Shown: positions 1 through 11,281, counted from the first letter of the stretch. The stretch is DNA of 64,000 bases from Hygrophila difformis (GCA_030278955.1 JAOANR010000009.1:43009800-43073799), one strand, 5' to 3'. Notes: generated by a model from the sequence alone, not told the origin. Made by a program: numbers and translations.

Positions 1-56
1 GGAGCTCTGCCACCCAAGCATGTTGCCGCCACTTCGTATCCCGCGTGATCTCTCTG

Positions 57-447
57 GCGCCTCACCCGTAGCTTCGTCGGAGCTTTGTGTCTTGCCTCGC
101 GTCGGCGCCCGAAGCTTTTTGCTTTGCCTCCGGTCGGCTTCCGAAGCTTTATCCGCAACTGTGTCATGCTTTTGTTCGGAGATTTGTCTCTTGCCTCCCT
201 GAGCCTTTGTGAGCTTTGTGACTTGCCTCCAGAGCTTCGTCCGCACTTTGTTACTTGCCTCCCGGAGCTTCGTCCGCAACTTTGTGACTTGTCTCCCAGA
301 GCTTCGTCCGCACTTTGTGACTTGCCTCCCAGAGCTTCGTCCGCACTTTTTGACTTGCCTCTTGGAGCTTCGTCCGCAGCTTTGTGACTTGCCTCTCGTC
401 CGCACTTCGTCCGGAGCTTCCACAGCTTCGTGACTTGCCTCTCATTG
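57..447. repeat. 33-bp minisatellite array
   Basis: Direct repeats of about 33 bp. The most regular copies lie near 220-375 and share the core CTTCGTCCGCACTTTGTG followed by ACTTGCCTCC. Copies to the left (57-220) are more degenerate. Because 33 is divisible by 3, several frames stay open across the array, but the predicted peptides are only translated repeats. The array lies 3' of the broken minus-strand gag at 1106-2647 and probably belongs to that element. Confidence 0.8.
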
Positions 448-539
448 CCTGCGGTCGCCCTCTTGGACATCTTCGTAGGGCTTTGGCCACCTCCGTAGCT
501 CCTTGGCCACCTTGGTAGCCACATGGGCATATTCGTAGC

Positions 540-985
540 CCTCAGGCATTTTCGTAGCCTTCATAGCTAGCTGCTATTTTAGGAATCCACAGCCACATAG
601 TGCTCTGCCACTTCAGAAATCTGCAGCCACATAGTGCCCTGCCATTTCGGGAATCCGCAGCCACATAGTGCCCTGCTATTTCAGAATCCATAGCCACAGA
701 AGGCCCTGCCATTTCGGGAATCTGCTGCCACATAGCGCCTTGCTAGTTCGGGAATCCGCAGCTACATAGCGCCTTGCTAGTCGGGAATCCGCAGCCACCG
801 TAGCTCCATTCTGGCATTCTGTAGCCACTATAGTAACCATTTCGGCATTCCGTAGCCATCACAACGCATTTCGTAGCCACCATATCAGCCATTTTGGCAT
901 TTCGTAGCCACCAAAACTTCATTTTGGCATTCTGTAGTCACCATCACTGTCATTTTGGCATTCTGTAGCCACCATAGCCTTCAGT
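540..985. repeat. 34-bp minisatellite array
   Basis: A second array built on a different unit of about 34 bp, with core GCAGCCACATAGTGCCCTGC plus a CATTTCGGGAAT segment. It is clearest at 585-790 and changes to a related, shorter unit (TTTTGGCATTCTGTAGCCAC) at about 800-985. It probably lies in the 3' non-coding part of the same Ty3 element. No protein is supported. Confidence 0.75.
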
Positions 986-1105
986 CACCAGCCACCACAC
1001 GCAACTCTCGCAGGCATATCGCTTATCATCGAGGGCTGTCGACCAACGTTACTTAGTCATGAACTACCCAGCCTCTAAGGCCGTTGTTGATGGCTTTCTA
1101 GGCCA

Positions 1106-2647
1106 TTATCCAGGGTTGTTTCCACCAAGGGTCACTGCTACTACCACCACCCTTGGTTCGTCTTCCTCTTTACCGGGTTTCATTTCTTTGAAATAAGTCA
1201 CGTATGTAGGTAGACGCTTCTTATCTTGTTCCTGAAGGAACTTTTCCAAGCGGGCCGCCCTTTCGACTAGCTGGGCAAGGTTAGTGGAGTCCTGCATGAT
1301 AAAACATTCCTTTATTGGCAACATATTTGCCACTGCAATTTTGGCTATTTCTTTATCAGGGACAACCATCGTGCATTGATTCTTAATCCTGTAATCGATT
1401 TATAAATGTAGTTGCCGCTTCATCTGCGAATTGTTTAGCATTAGTTAGATCTACCAAACTAACCTGTGTTAATGGAGTGTAGAACCTGTCGTGGAAGGCT
1501 CTCTCCAGATCAGCCCAATTCTGGATTGAGTTTGGCCGCAAGGACAAGTACCAAGCGAAGGCAGGTCCAGTAAGGGATGTACTGAACAACCTCAATTTCA
1601 GCCAATCGTTGGCCGCCATTGCACCACACTGTGCGGTGAATCTGCCCACATGTTCTACAGTGGACTTTCTATCATCCCCTGAAAACATAGTGAACTCGGG
1701 CATCTTCAACCCTCTCGGATAGGGGTGCATAGTATCCACCCAGTCAGGATATGGTTTCCTGGAAGTGGACCACTCCATCAGCCTCAACTGGATCCCGAAG
1801 TGCTGCTGCATCATATCCGCTAGCAGTTCGGGTGATACCACTAGTGCCTGCGTAGGAGGCATGACAGGTGTAGGCGGTATAGTAGGTGTCACGGCCATAA
1901 ACTGTGGCTGTGGTGGCTGCCCCCCCCCCCCCCTAGCGTTTGAGATGTCCAACTAGGGTTTGGCATCGGTGCCGGTACTACCAAGAAATTCGCCGCATAC
2001 AGCGCTGTGGGCATATTCGGCACAAGAGGCGCCGCTTCACGTGGCTGTAAGCTAGGCCTACTGGAGGCCATCAAACAACCATTGGGGGCTGGTGTATTGT
2101 AGATCGGCAACGTAAATGCCGCATATGTGAAATTCGGCACACTCGGTGGCGTTGGTGCATAGGCGGGTATTTTTTGGTAGGGTAAAAGACTGGCCAGATC
2201 ACCAAATTCTGATGATGGCGGCTGGCAAGTTGAAGCCGCCAAAGTCCTCTGCTGGCCATCGGATGGCCCAGGACATGGGAGATTGGGCGGCGCGCTTGCG
2301 CCGTTCGTAACAGCGGTTCCATCTTGCTGAAGATGCACAGAACTACACACTCGGTCGATCAGATCAGCCATTGCAGGCCATAATGCATCCATGAGATGCT
2401 TACCAAGTAGGGGCATGAATTCGGCTATCGATTCAGTTATTGATACTCGCATTTGTTCGGAGACCATAGGGGTTTGCGTAATTCCCAGTTGCGCCCTATT
2501 CCCCGCCGCATAATCGGCGTCATCTGCAGTAGGTGTCCTCATATAAGTCTCCTCTTGCAGGGAAATCTCTTTGAATTTATGAATAAGATCACTGACTATT
2601 CTTCCAAATCTGAGGCGTATCAACCCTAAGCGGATATGGTTTTCCAC
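1106..2647 (-). pseudogene. broken gag of a Ty3/gypsy (probable Tat-like) element
   Basis: Three minus-strand pieces form one gag read from 2647 down to 1106. The first (2647-1889) is a proline-rich N-terminal part. The second (1952-1383) carries the recognisable Retrotrans_gag core, with motifs such as MPEFTMFSGDD and LTGPAFAWYLSL. The third (1369-1106) continues into a leucine/glutamate/lysine-rich segment. The first two overlap around a run of C (G on the coding strand) at about 1920-1933, so a homopolymer frameshift separates them. A stop and frame change near 1383 separate the second from the third. No zinc knuckle or pol follows before the minisatellites, so the element is truncated. 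The lineage is inferred from gag style and primer-binding site only. Confidence 0.75.
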
Positions 2648-2651
2648 TCAT

Positions 2652-2670
2652 GTCCCACTGGGCGTGCCAA
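2652..2670 (-). other. primer-binding site of the left Ty3 element
   Basis: On the minus strand, two bases after the LTR end (ACAACA) comes TTGGCACGCCCAGTGGGAC, the typical position and style of a primer-binding site in Tat-related plant elements. The gag reading frame begins just downstream. I do not assign the tRNA species. Confidence 0.6.
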
Positions 2671-2672
2671 TT

Positions 2673-3152
2673 TGTTGTATTGGAAAAATTGTATGGAAGG
2701 GAGGCAAACGAGATGAAGGGAGGCAAACGAGATCGAAGGGAGGCAAGCGAAAACGAAGGAGGTAAGCGAAATTAAGAAATTGAAGAACTTGAAAGGAATG
2801 CTCATATTAAATGAATTGAAAGATTACAAGGATTGAACGAAAGCTATAGAGAATTGAATTACATAAAATGATAAAGAATTGAATTGCATAAAGCGGTAAA
2901 TGGAATGGAAATTGCAGAAAGCTAAAATAAAATAAAAGTGCGGCGCTTTGAGCGTAGATTTTGATGTCTCTTGATAGCCGCTTTAACTCTCATATTTATA
3001 GGTGGCAAGTCCTAATAATGATCCAAACCACGTCTTGCCTCCATAGCTGCAATCTTTTGACGTCGACAATACCAAAGTGCATTTGTGGACTGGGCCTCTT
3101 CAATGTGGATTTGGCCAATTTATTTGGGCCTAGTAATTCTTGGGCCAACAAC
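2673..3152 (-). repeat. LTR of the left Ty3 element (outer end approximate)
   Basis: The inner boundary is well placed: TGTTG at 2673 beside the primer-binding site. The outer end is a guess, set at the inverted CAACA near 3150. A TATA box (TATAAATA, minus strand, 3000-2993) supports minus-strand transcription. Between them, 2694-2775 holds about four direct repeats of roughly 20 bp (GAAGGGAGGCAAACGAGAT type). The second LTR would lie beyond the left edge of the window or is lost. Confidence 0.55.
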
Positions 3153-4210
3153 AGGCAAATTAGGAAACAATTAATTCATATCTAATTTCAGTACAAACAC
3201 AATTGATCCAGCACATTCAGCATATAATGTAAATTAATAATTAGCTTAGTAACTAGTCTGTAAGTTCGGAATGAATTCTTTTAAGGAATATTTCCAATCG
3301 GGAGTTGTTATACACCCACATTCGAGGATGTGAGAAGACCATTTTATGATGGCAATGTCATTATGTGCTTCCCTGGGCGATTTTTGTGATGTGTATCAAT
3401 GTGATATCGGAGTATAGTTTTATGATGACATTTTTAGTGCATTAAAAATCTCGTTGTAGCATCATATTTACCCATTCTTTCATCACTCTTCATGTGCAAA
3501 CTTCCCTAGTCTGTACCGTAACTAGATTGATTTCCAACCAACATTGTTTCTCCTTTTATATACATGTTGCTTTCCAAATCAATCCCCCAATTTTCTTATT
3601 TATGATCAACATCTTTCGAAGGTTTAGCAAAACAATTTTTATGAACAAGGAAAAAAGAGCAGTTTTTTAAACATACGAATCTTACTCAAGAAGAAAAGGA
3701 CATCATGTGACTGTCTTTATTAAGGTTAGGGATTTTCTGCGAACCTGTGAATATATTATACTGATGAATGATGATGACGGTCATGGTAGCCATTAATTAT
3801 TTTTGTTTATTTTTAATTTTGTGTCGAAATATAAATTAAACTCGTTTTCACCAAATTTAATGATATTTTGAAACATGATTTGTTTTCACTTTTCTACGAA
3901 ACTATTGGTCAGATAAATAGGTGGTGGGAGCTCATGTCACACAAATTACAAATGGATAAAGGGAAGATATAGAAGGTTAGGTGGCCTGGGGATTCGATAT
4001 CCCAACCATAAGATTAAAAGTCATAGAACTTGCTTGATCACTTGGGCAAATTCTCATTCCCATTTGATTCATGATATAGAGATTATAGATTTTATAGTAC
4101 ATGTTTTCTAGAATTTTGCTAAGCGTCATTTCCGTGTAAAAATCAGTTTACTCAGAGAATTTTTTTGCATGTACTTTGAGGGGCAAAAATAAATAACTAA
4201 ATAATTCTAA
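3153..4210. other. intergenic, no gene seen
   Basis: AT-rich sequence without a convincing reading frame. A stretch at about 3922-3956 is an inverted near-copy of 4486-4522, suggesting an old dispersed repeat. Around 3986-4005 a B-box-like GGGATTCGATATCCC occurs, but no A box or defined ends were found. Confidence 0.5.
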
Positions 4211-4378
4211 CATTACAAGAATTTTCTGTTCTAGCGACCGAAATATTTTGATAAAATTTGGTCACTAAAGAGGTTAGCAAATGAATTTGCGACCGACATT
4301 CGTTAGCTAACATATAACGACCGAAATTCGTTAGTCACCACAGTTTTAACTACAAAATCTACAATTTTTCTAATAGTG
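4211..4378. mobile_element. degenerate CACTA-like MITE (168 bp)
   Basis: The left end is CATTACAAGAA (one change from CACTACAAGAA) and the right end is TTCTAATAGTG (degenerate). The interior has repeated GCGACCGAAATTCGTTAG-type segments matching the better-preserved copy at 9131-9303. A 3-bp duplication TAA flanks it (4208-4210 and 4379-4381), as expected for CACTA/En-Spm elements. It has no coding capacity and would have depended on a transposase elsewhere. Confidence 0.75.
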
Positions 4379-4489
4379 TAAGATTGTGTGAAAACTAAAA
4401 CATTACTAATGTTAAACACTATATAAAAACGATGAGTTTTAAGTGATGGACAAACAACAAATGTTGTTTCTTCATTTAGTGATGACATT

Positions 4490-4560
4490 TGTAATTTGTG
4501 TGGCATTGGGCTCCCACCACTCCTTTCCCACGCCTTCAATGGCTCTAAAAAAAAAAAAAA
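4490..4560 (+). mobile_element. tiny retroposed fragment with poly-A tail
   Basis: A short unique sequence ends in a run of about 15 A and is flanked by the direct repeat TTAGTGATGACATT at 4476-4489 and 4561-4574. Poly-A plus a 14-bp duplication is the signature of LINE-mediated retroposition. The insert is too short to name: it could be a severely 5'-truncated LINE, a SINE end or an RNA scrap. Confidence 0.7.
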
Positions 4561-5159
4561 TTAGTGATGACATTAACGAATAAGATTCAACCTAGTGTGA
4601 ATAATAGAATGGTTTTGAAGTGGAGCTACAAATAGAATGTGAAGGGTGTAGTGACATTTTGCTTAATGAGACTGTTGGGCAGCAAATCCAGTAAAGAAAT
4701 ATCCAGTAAAGATATTGTCATATAGGTTGGCTATGGTGCATGGTTATATAAACATGGTACACTCTTCCTGTAACACCCCGGTTTTGATAACCCAGGCCGG
4801 GGTGTCACCGTCACACCTCCCTAGCAAGACACGACTTCTTGGAGCTTGCTAAAGAGATGCAATGCTAGGTATTTCAGAATTTGAAACATTTCAAACAGCT
4901 CATTTAATAATAGATAGTAAAAATCATTACATAATATTATCTAAGTTGCAGCGGAATGTAATATTTAAATATAGATATAACAGCGGAAATATAAATAGGG
5001 GCAACATGGCCAAAACACGAGTTAAACAGGCCCGCTATGCAGTTCATGTAACTAAACGAAAAATAAACAAATAGTGTTTCCCCAAAATAATCCCATGCAT
5101 GCATATGTTCATGCATATTCTTCATGCTCTGTAAAAAAAAAAAAAAACAACGGTTTTTG

Positions 5160-5177
5160 TCAGCATAAACATGCTGA
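5160..5177 (-). other. U5 stem-loop, element A
   Basis: TCAGCAT and ATGCTGA pair perfectly over 7 bp around the loop AAAC (plus strand), followed by GTAAGTTAA. The same structure with a different stem sequence occurs at the same distance (about 370-390 bp) from the LTR end in B and C. Confidence 0.7.
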
Positions 5178-5454
5178 GTAAGTTAATCCCTAATATACAA
5201 TAATGGGGTTTCAAAGCCTTTAATTATTTAAGAAAAGAGTTGAGTTACCTTTAGCACGATTGCACACACTATATGAATTAACTCGAATGACTAATGGAAT
5301 TTAATTGTATAAATCAGGGGTATGGATTCCAAAAGATCATAGCTATAACTTGCAAGGCGATTAAATAAATTGACATAAACTGAAGCTCAATTTAACAAGG
5401 ACTTGTTTAAGTCTTATAAATTTCCTCCTTTCATCCTTTTTATAGATCACAATT

Positions 5455-5655
5455 CGCTAGGGCTCTTATGTCCGCCAACCTTACGCTTGGGCTCTTAAGT
5501 CCACAAGTATCATGGTCAATCTTTTAATAGGGTTATTACGTCCACTAGTCCTATGCTTGGGCCCTTGTGTCCATAAGCCACACATTCAATATTTCGTTAG
5601 GGCTCTTACGTTCACTAGACATATGCTTGGGCGCTTATGTCTATAAGCCACATAG
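5455..5655 (-). repeat. hairpin array in LTR A
   Basis: Six half-units alternate within three repeats of about 66 bp. Each has a near-constant loop (GGGCTCTTATGTCCA type) framed by short complementary arms that differ between units: CTTG/CAAG, TAG/CTA, GCTT/AAGC. The first unit pairs poorly. The array sits at the same LTR position as the arrays in B and C but is unrelated in sequence. Confidence 0.6.
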
Positions 5656-6792
5656 TCAATATTGATAGTATCCAGCTTAGTCATAAATCAAAATGTTTTC
5701 AAAAGAATTTTCGTCTCTTTGTTTAGAAAGACCAATTTCAAAATAGAGTTTTACAGTGTCGCTGCTCACGCCTTTTTCATTTTAAAATTCGTCTCAAGGT
5801 CAATTGATTTGAAAATTTTACAGTAGCTCAAGAATATCCTAACGAACAAGTTTTGTGTTATAAGTGTTTCGATCCGAGTTGAGGAAACGAGTCGAATTTA
5901 ACGATCTTTCACGAAAATGTAATATGTCCGGATTCAGACTTGTCACAGTTTAGAAAATGAGTTGTTCGACATAGCAAATGAATTCCAAACGCTCTGAAAT
6001 TTTATAGGCATGACCTTAACGTGATTATCTACAACTTTTGTTTAGAACTTGAAGTCTAATTCCCGTCGGATCAGTGGTTAATATTTGGATCAAGTTCGAA
6101 ACTAAATCTGTCAGCTTTTATGAGTTCGGTAAGAACGCAGACTAGTTCGGTTCAGATTCGGAGGTCCAAATCTCGACGAAAATTTATGAAACTTTACATA
6201 GGTATTCAAGACTCATAGATCTAAAAATTTCATGTTTAACTGAACGAAAAATCATGAAATTTTACCAAAACCTAGATCAGGGTCTTAGGAACACTTTTTA
6301 TGTTTTGAGTTTTTCCGTTTGAGCATTTTAAAAGGACTGAAAACTTCGTCCAAAAATGTTGCGCGTGTGAACTTCCATTTTTAAAGATTTTTATGGGGTT
6401 TCTTATTAGATCTTCGCGTTCGGGTTAAATTTTAGCCACCAAAACCGTATAAGGATTAACTTACATGAAATGGTTCTCCGGCTCGTCTAATTCGTTGTCG
6501 TGGCCTCCACGTTCACCGTTTGTCTCCCGTGATCCCTCGTTTTCCCTTCTCCTTGTCCGGATCGGGGGTTTAGAAAAGAGAAATGGGCTAAGTTAGATTT
6601 GTATTCGAGATTTAGGTAGGAAATGTGGACGAGCGTCTTATCACACACTCCTTCTATGTCTGGGAGTCTCTTAATTCGTCCTTACGCCTCCTCCTTCGCT
6701 GAATTCTTGCCTCCGACGTCTTGGGATTAGAGTTTTTCGGGTGTGTAGAGTTCGAAGATGATCAAAAGGATGTACGGGCTGTCAAGAGGCCT

Positions 6793-6800
6793 TTTTATAG
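6793..6800 (-). promoter_or_regulatory. TATA box, LTR A
   Basis: Minus strand CTATAAAAAGG. It lies just downstream (in minus orientation) of the CpG-rich U3 block, matching the arrangement in B. Confidence 0.6.
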
Positions 6801-7350
6801 ACTCACAAGGTGTAGGGACGTCCAAGAGCTGTCATGGAGAGTCTTAGGCCGAAAGGTAAGCAACCGACGTCGAAAAATCCGGAGTCGGGCGGGAGAATCC
6901 TGCAACAGCCGCAACAGCTGGCCTGGCGCACCTGTGGCACGTTTTTGGGTGCGGACCGCACGGAGACCGAGCCGGCTCGGTCTGGACTTCGGTCTGGGCC
7001 GGGTCGTGCGATCCGTCAGGCCTTTTCTCCTCTCTTTCGGACTTCTATCCTTCTATGTTCTTGGGTTTCGATTTTCGGGCTATTCTTGGGTTCTAATTTC
7101 CTATCTTAATTTTAATTTGGGTCTCAATTTAATTTCGGGTTCGAAATCTTGAGCCCATCGATATTGGGTTCCCGTGCAATAATTTACTTAGTTAAATTAT
7201 TTTCGACTTCACGGGCTCTTGGAAAATAAATTCCCTTTTAGTTCTTTAAATTTAATTCAGTATTTCTTTTTATTATTGTTTTAATTATTTAATTATTTAT
7301 TTGTATGTTTATTTATTTATTTATGGGTGACTGATTTCGCGGGTATTACA

Positions 7351-7973
7351 CTTACTCATTGCAATTTGGTTAAATAAGGAATATAAGGTTCTAATGTAAA
7401 ATCTATAGTAACTTAACTACGAACTGAACTATTGTAAATGATTGAATTTGATAGTAACTTACCAACAAATTTAGCACCACCAAGGCACAAGAACACTGTC
7501 AAAAATAGAATCAAGTAATCAACTGTTACTGCTGACCAACGTAATATACATAAAAGATATGAGATGTTTGGAAGCCAAACGATTGATGACCATGTTTTGA
7601 AACAATATACTAGCGAATTTATTGGCTACCCGAAGGTCACATAATTGGCATACCGGCAATATAAAAATAGGACTACAAGAGTACAAGCCCAAGTTAATTA
7701 GAGTTGTAAAAAGAATAAAAAATTAAAAAAAAAAAAAAAATATATAGCATCATAACAACCACACCAACAATGTAAACTTACAAATAATGTAAAAGATTAT
7801 GCATTTCAGTAACTCAAAATAAAGCGTCCTAATATCCTAATCCACAAGACTATGCAGCTGCCTAAAGATCTATGGAAATATGGTAATTAAAATATAAAAG
7901 CAAAAGAAGATCAATAAGGACAAATCAACTTGAATAAATAAGGACAATCAACTTAAATAAATAAGAAATTACA
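7351..7973. other. intergenic, no gene seen
   Basis: AT-rich sequence with a poly-A/T tract at about 7715-7740. No supported coding region or element end was seen. Confidence 0.5.
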
Positions 7974-7983
7974 TAAAATAAAT

Positions 7984-9070
7984 GGAAAAAAAGACAAATA
8001 GGTGCTTTTTCTTTTCCAAAAATCCAAATCAGTCATTTTTCTATTTTATTACCAAATCAGTCCGCTACAAATGCTAATTATATCCAAATCAGTCCATTCT
8101 TCACTAATTATGCTCTAATTGCCGACGTGGCAAGGGTTTAAATTTAAACCTAACACGTGGACATAATATTAATCCATTTTCTTTTATCTTTTGTCAATTC
8201 AGTCCTAAACTTTTATTTTGTTCCATTTAGTCTCTACCCAAATCAATCATTTTTATATTAATTGGTCTCCAACCTTTCAAATTATTTATTTCAGGCTCAT
8301 AACCTTAATTTTTTTTAATTATTACGAATCTATTTATCAAATAAAATTCCAACATGCTTCCGTAAATAAAATTAAACACCAAAACTCATACATTGGGTTT
8401 GACTGCCTTGTTACTGGGTCTTCCGTAAAGTTCCTGCATCCATAGCCTTCAAAAAAGTAAAATTAAATCATTTACACAAAAAATTAAAATTAAATCATTT
8501 ACTCAAACATTGCTACGTTCTAATGTAGGAAACAACATATGATTGTACTAATTGTTGCTGAAGGAAACCAGAACCAATGAACCATCGGTTATGTTTGGGT
8601 GGTTAGAGAGAGTTCGTAAAATTCCGGAACTTGGAAGACCCGGTAACAAGGCAGTCAAACCCAATGTATGAGGCTGGGTCTTTAATTTTATTTACGGAAG
8701 TATGTTGGACATTTATTTGATAAATGGATTAGCAATAATAAAAATTTAAGGTTCTGGGCCTGAAATAAATAATTTGAAAGGTTGGAGGCCAATTAATATA
8801 AAAATGACTGATTTGGGTAGAGGACTAAATTGAACAAAATAAAAGTTTATGACTGAATTTGCAAAAGATAAAAGAAAAGGGATTAATATTATGTCCACCT
8901 GTCAGGTTTAAATTTAAACCCTTGTCACGTCGGCAATTAGAGCATAATTAGTGAAGAAGGGACTGATTTGGATATAATTAGCATTTGTAGCGGACTGATT
9001 TGGTAATAAAATAAAAAAATGACTGATTTGAATTTTTGAAAAAGAAAAAGGACCTATTTGTCCTTTTTCC
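7984..9070. mobile_element. foldback element with long inverted repeats (Mutator-like)
   Basis: Two arms of roughly 430-440 bp, about 7984-8425 and 8635-9070, are inverted copies of each other with scattered mismatches, separated by about 200 bp. For example GCAAGGGTTTAAATTTAAAC on the left matches its complement near 8905-8930. Outer ends are GGAAAAAAAGACAAATAGG and its complement. The direct repeat TAAAATAAAT flanks the element (7974-7983 and 9071-9080). A 9-10-bp duplication with long terminal inverted repeats fits a non-autonomous Mutator-like element. No transposase is encoded; the frame at 8218-8445 lies in an arm and the loop and is not a gene. Confidence 0.85.
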
Positions 9071-9130
9071 TAAAATAAATAGCAATTACGAGATAAAATC
9101 CCTTCACCTAGTGACCTAGTGTTGTGTAAT

Positions 9131-9303
9131 CACTACAAGAATTTTCTGTTTTAACGACTGGAAAAAATTGGTAAAATTCGGTAGCCAAAAGGGGTTAGCG
9201 ACCGAATTTGCGACCGAAATTCGTTAGCGACTATAATTTTAGCGACCGAAACTCGTTAGTTACCACAATTTTAGAGACCGAATCCGGATTTTTTCTTGTA
9301 GTG
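9131..9303. mobile_element. CACTA-like MITE (173 bp)
   Basis: Perfect 11-bp terminal inverted repeats CACTACAAGAA and TTCTTGTAGTG are flanked by the 3-bp duplication AAT (9128-9130 and 9304-9306). The interior has repeated segments of the type CGACCGAAATTCGTTAG. Terminal CACTA and the 3-bp duplication define the superfamily. It is non-autonomous and is a better-preserved relative of the copy at 4211-4378. Confidence 0.88.
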
Positions 9304-9724
9304 AATCCTCGAACTTGCCCCCCATTTAACCAAAGGGAAAAAAACAAAATAAAAAAAAGGAAAGAAAAAGAATAAAGTTTTAATTGTTACTGTAAATATG
9401 AATATAATTGTTATTGTTTATTAAGTAACTTTGATCAAATTTTTTAATGTAGTTATATAAGAAAAATATAGTCAAGCGAGATGTTGAATTCGTCTAATCG
9501 TGTAGTATTGAAATAGCATCAAATTTTCTAAGTATATAATTTGAGTTATTAATCGTAAAAAATATGTATTAAATAGTATAAAGACTAGAAATTGAAAACA
9601 TGTATAATCTTGTTTCAAAATTAAGATAAAGAACAAGCAATATAATAGTATTGTATCTTTCTCCAAGAAACGCTTCAAGAATCCTTTCCAGTTTTCTTTT
9701 TTCCTAGCTTCCTTGCCCTTCTCC

Positions 9725-10896
9725 ATGGACGTTGCTATGCAGGATGATCCTGGTGGAGATCCTCCAGATCAGCAGGCGGGGATTACAAGCGAGATCCCCA
9801 AGACTTCATACCGTGATATGGCTAAGAAGGGGGCTCGGGCTAACCACTTTCAGATTGGTGATGAATCCGATGATCTTGCTAGTGACCCTGACGATTTGAT
9901 CCGAACTACTAATAATGGTGTTCCGAAGCTAATTCTGTCCAAAGCATTCAAGGAGAGACTTCTCCGTGTTTGGCAATATGCGGTCGTCCTTAAAGTTGTA
10001 GGCAGGAAGGTCTCGTATAGAGTCTTGAAGGACAGACTTAACAAGATTTGGCCTGCTTCTGCAAATTTACCACTCATTGATTTAGAGAATGACTATTTTG
10101 TTGTCAACTTCAAACAAGAACAGGACGCTATACTGGCGCTCACAGGGGGACCATGGAACATCTTGGGGAACTATCTCCACGTTCACCCCTGGGACGAACA
10201 TTTCTATCCCTGGACTCATGTGATCACATCCATCATCACCTGGATTCGTTTTCCGAATATCCCTCTATTTCTTTATAGTATAAGAGCTATTCATGGTGCA
10301 GGCTCCCTCGTTGGTGATGTGATTCTTATTGATGCTGAAACTGATAAGTCTTCCAGAGGCAGGTTTGCAAGATTAGCAGTCAAGATCGATATTTCCAAGC
10401 CTTTGGCGCCTCAAGTTGAAGTGGATGATACGGTGCTTCAAGTTGAATATGAGAATATTAAGGTCATCTGTTTCAACTGTGGAATGTGTGGGCATGCAAA
10501 GGATAAGTGTCCCTCTTCTGTGGAGGATCAGAGGTCTCCTCAGGTTCATTCTGTGCCGGCTCATCAAGATAGGCCTAGGAATGATTCGGATGACACTGGG
10601 TTTGGTCCCTGGATGTTAGCCCAGCTTCGCAAGAGAGGCCCCAGAGTTCCTTCTAACAGCAAGCAGTCTCTTGCCCATGCTACCTCTTCCACTAACAGAT
10701 TTTCTTTTCTTGCAGAACATCCAGATATTGCCAATGAGTCTCTGGAGTCTATTCCTAAATCCCCTCCTCATACGCGTCCTCCACTCAAAACCATTAGAAC
10801 TCGTTCCTCTCCTTCCTCGTCTCGACCTCCCTCTGGCTCCAACCAAGTGTCTCAAGTCCAGCAACCTCTGTCTGTACCTTCTTCTGAGGGCCCTGG
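9725..10896 (+). CDS. LINE ORF1, 5' part (DUF4283 and zinc knuckle)
   Basis: ORF1 of plant L1-type LINEs encodes an RNA-binding, gag-like protein that packages LINE RNA. I start it at the ATG at 9725; the in-frame TTG at 9713 is less likely. An N-terminal low-complexity part is followed by the DUF4283 domain (about residues 55-220) and a CCHC zinc knuckle CFNCGMCGHAKDKC (about residues 253-266), then a serine/proline/arginine-rich tail. The frame is interrupted at 10896 by element B and resumes at 21600. Sequence running past 10896 in this frame is LTR, not ORF1. Removing B and one CCTGG duplication restores the frame. Confidence 0.88.
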
Positions 10897-11281
10897 TGTA
10901 ACACCCCGGTTTTTGGTCACCCAGGTCGGGATGTCACCGCCACACCTCCCTAGCAAGACACGGTTTCTCCGAGCTTACTAAAGAGATGCAAGGCTATGGT
11001 TTTTCAGTATTTAAAACATTCAAACAGCCCATTTATATATAATTTAAAGATAATACATCAAGTTGCAGCGGAAAATAATATTTACATATATGTATCGCAG
11101 CGGAATTTAAATATAGGGCCAACATGGCCTAATCACGGGTTAAACAGGCCCGTTCATGCAAGATCTAGTCTAATACAAAAAAATTCAAAATAATATATCA
11201 TCCCAAGCTTCCCGTGTATGCATATGACGATGCATAATTCTCAACTCTGGAAGAAAAAGAAAAGAGAAAATATGGTTTGGG

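Larger units (their letters stand above)
4769..7350 (-). mobile_element. solo LTR, element A (chromovirus-type, 2,582 bp)
   Basis: It begins TGTAACACCCCGG and ends GGGTATTACA, the same termini as the LTRs of B and C. It stands alone, with CTTCC before (4764-4768) and CTTAC after (7351-7355): a 5-bp duplication with one mismatch, as left by recombination between two LTRs. The orientation is inferred from B and C and from a minus-strand TATA box at 6800-6793. Going from U5 to U3 (left to right) it holds a stem-loop (5160-5177), a hairpin array (5455-5655), several degenerate repeats with TTTTACAGTA- and ACAACTTT-type motifs (5810-6330) and a CpG-rich block (about 6895-7015). Open frames in the CpG-rich part (6721-7152) are not genes. 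Confidence 0.88.

Noticed and set aside
3986..4005. SINE with B box (GGGATTCGATATCCC)
   Set aside because: No A box at the proper distance, no A-tail and no duplication were found.
9713..9724. TTG start for LINE ORF1
   Set aside because: An ATG follows 12 bases later in frame at 9725; a non-AUG start is not needed.
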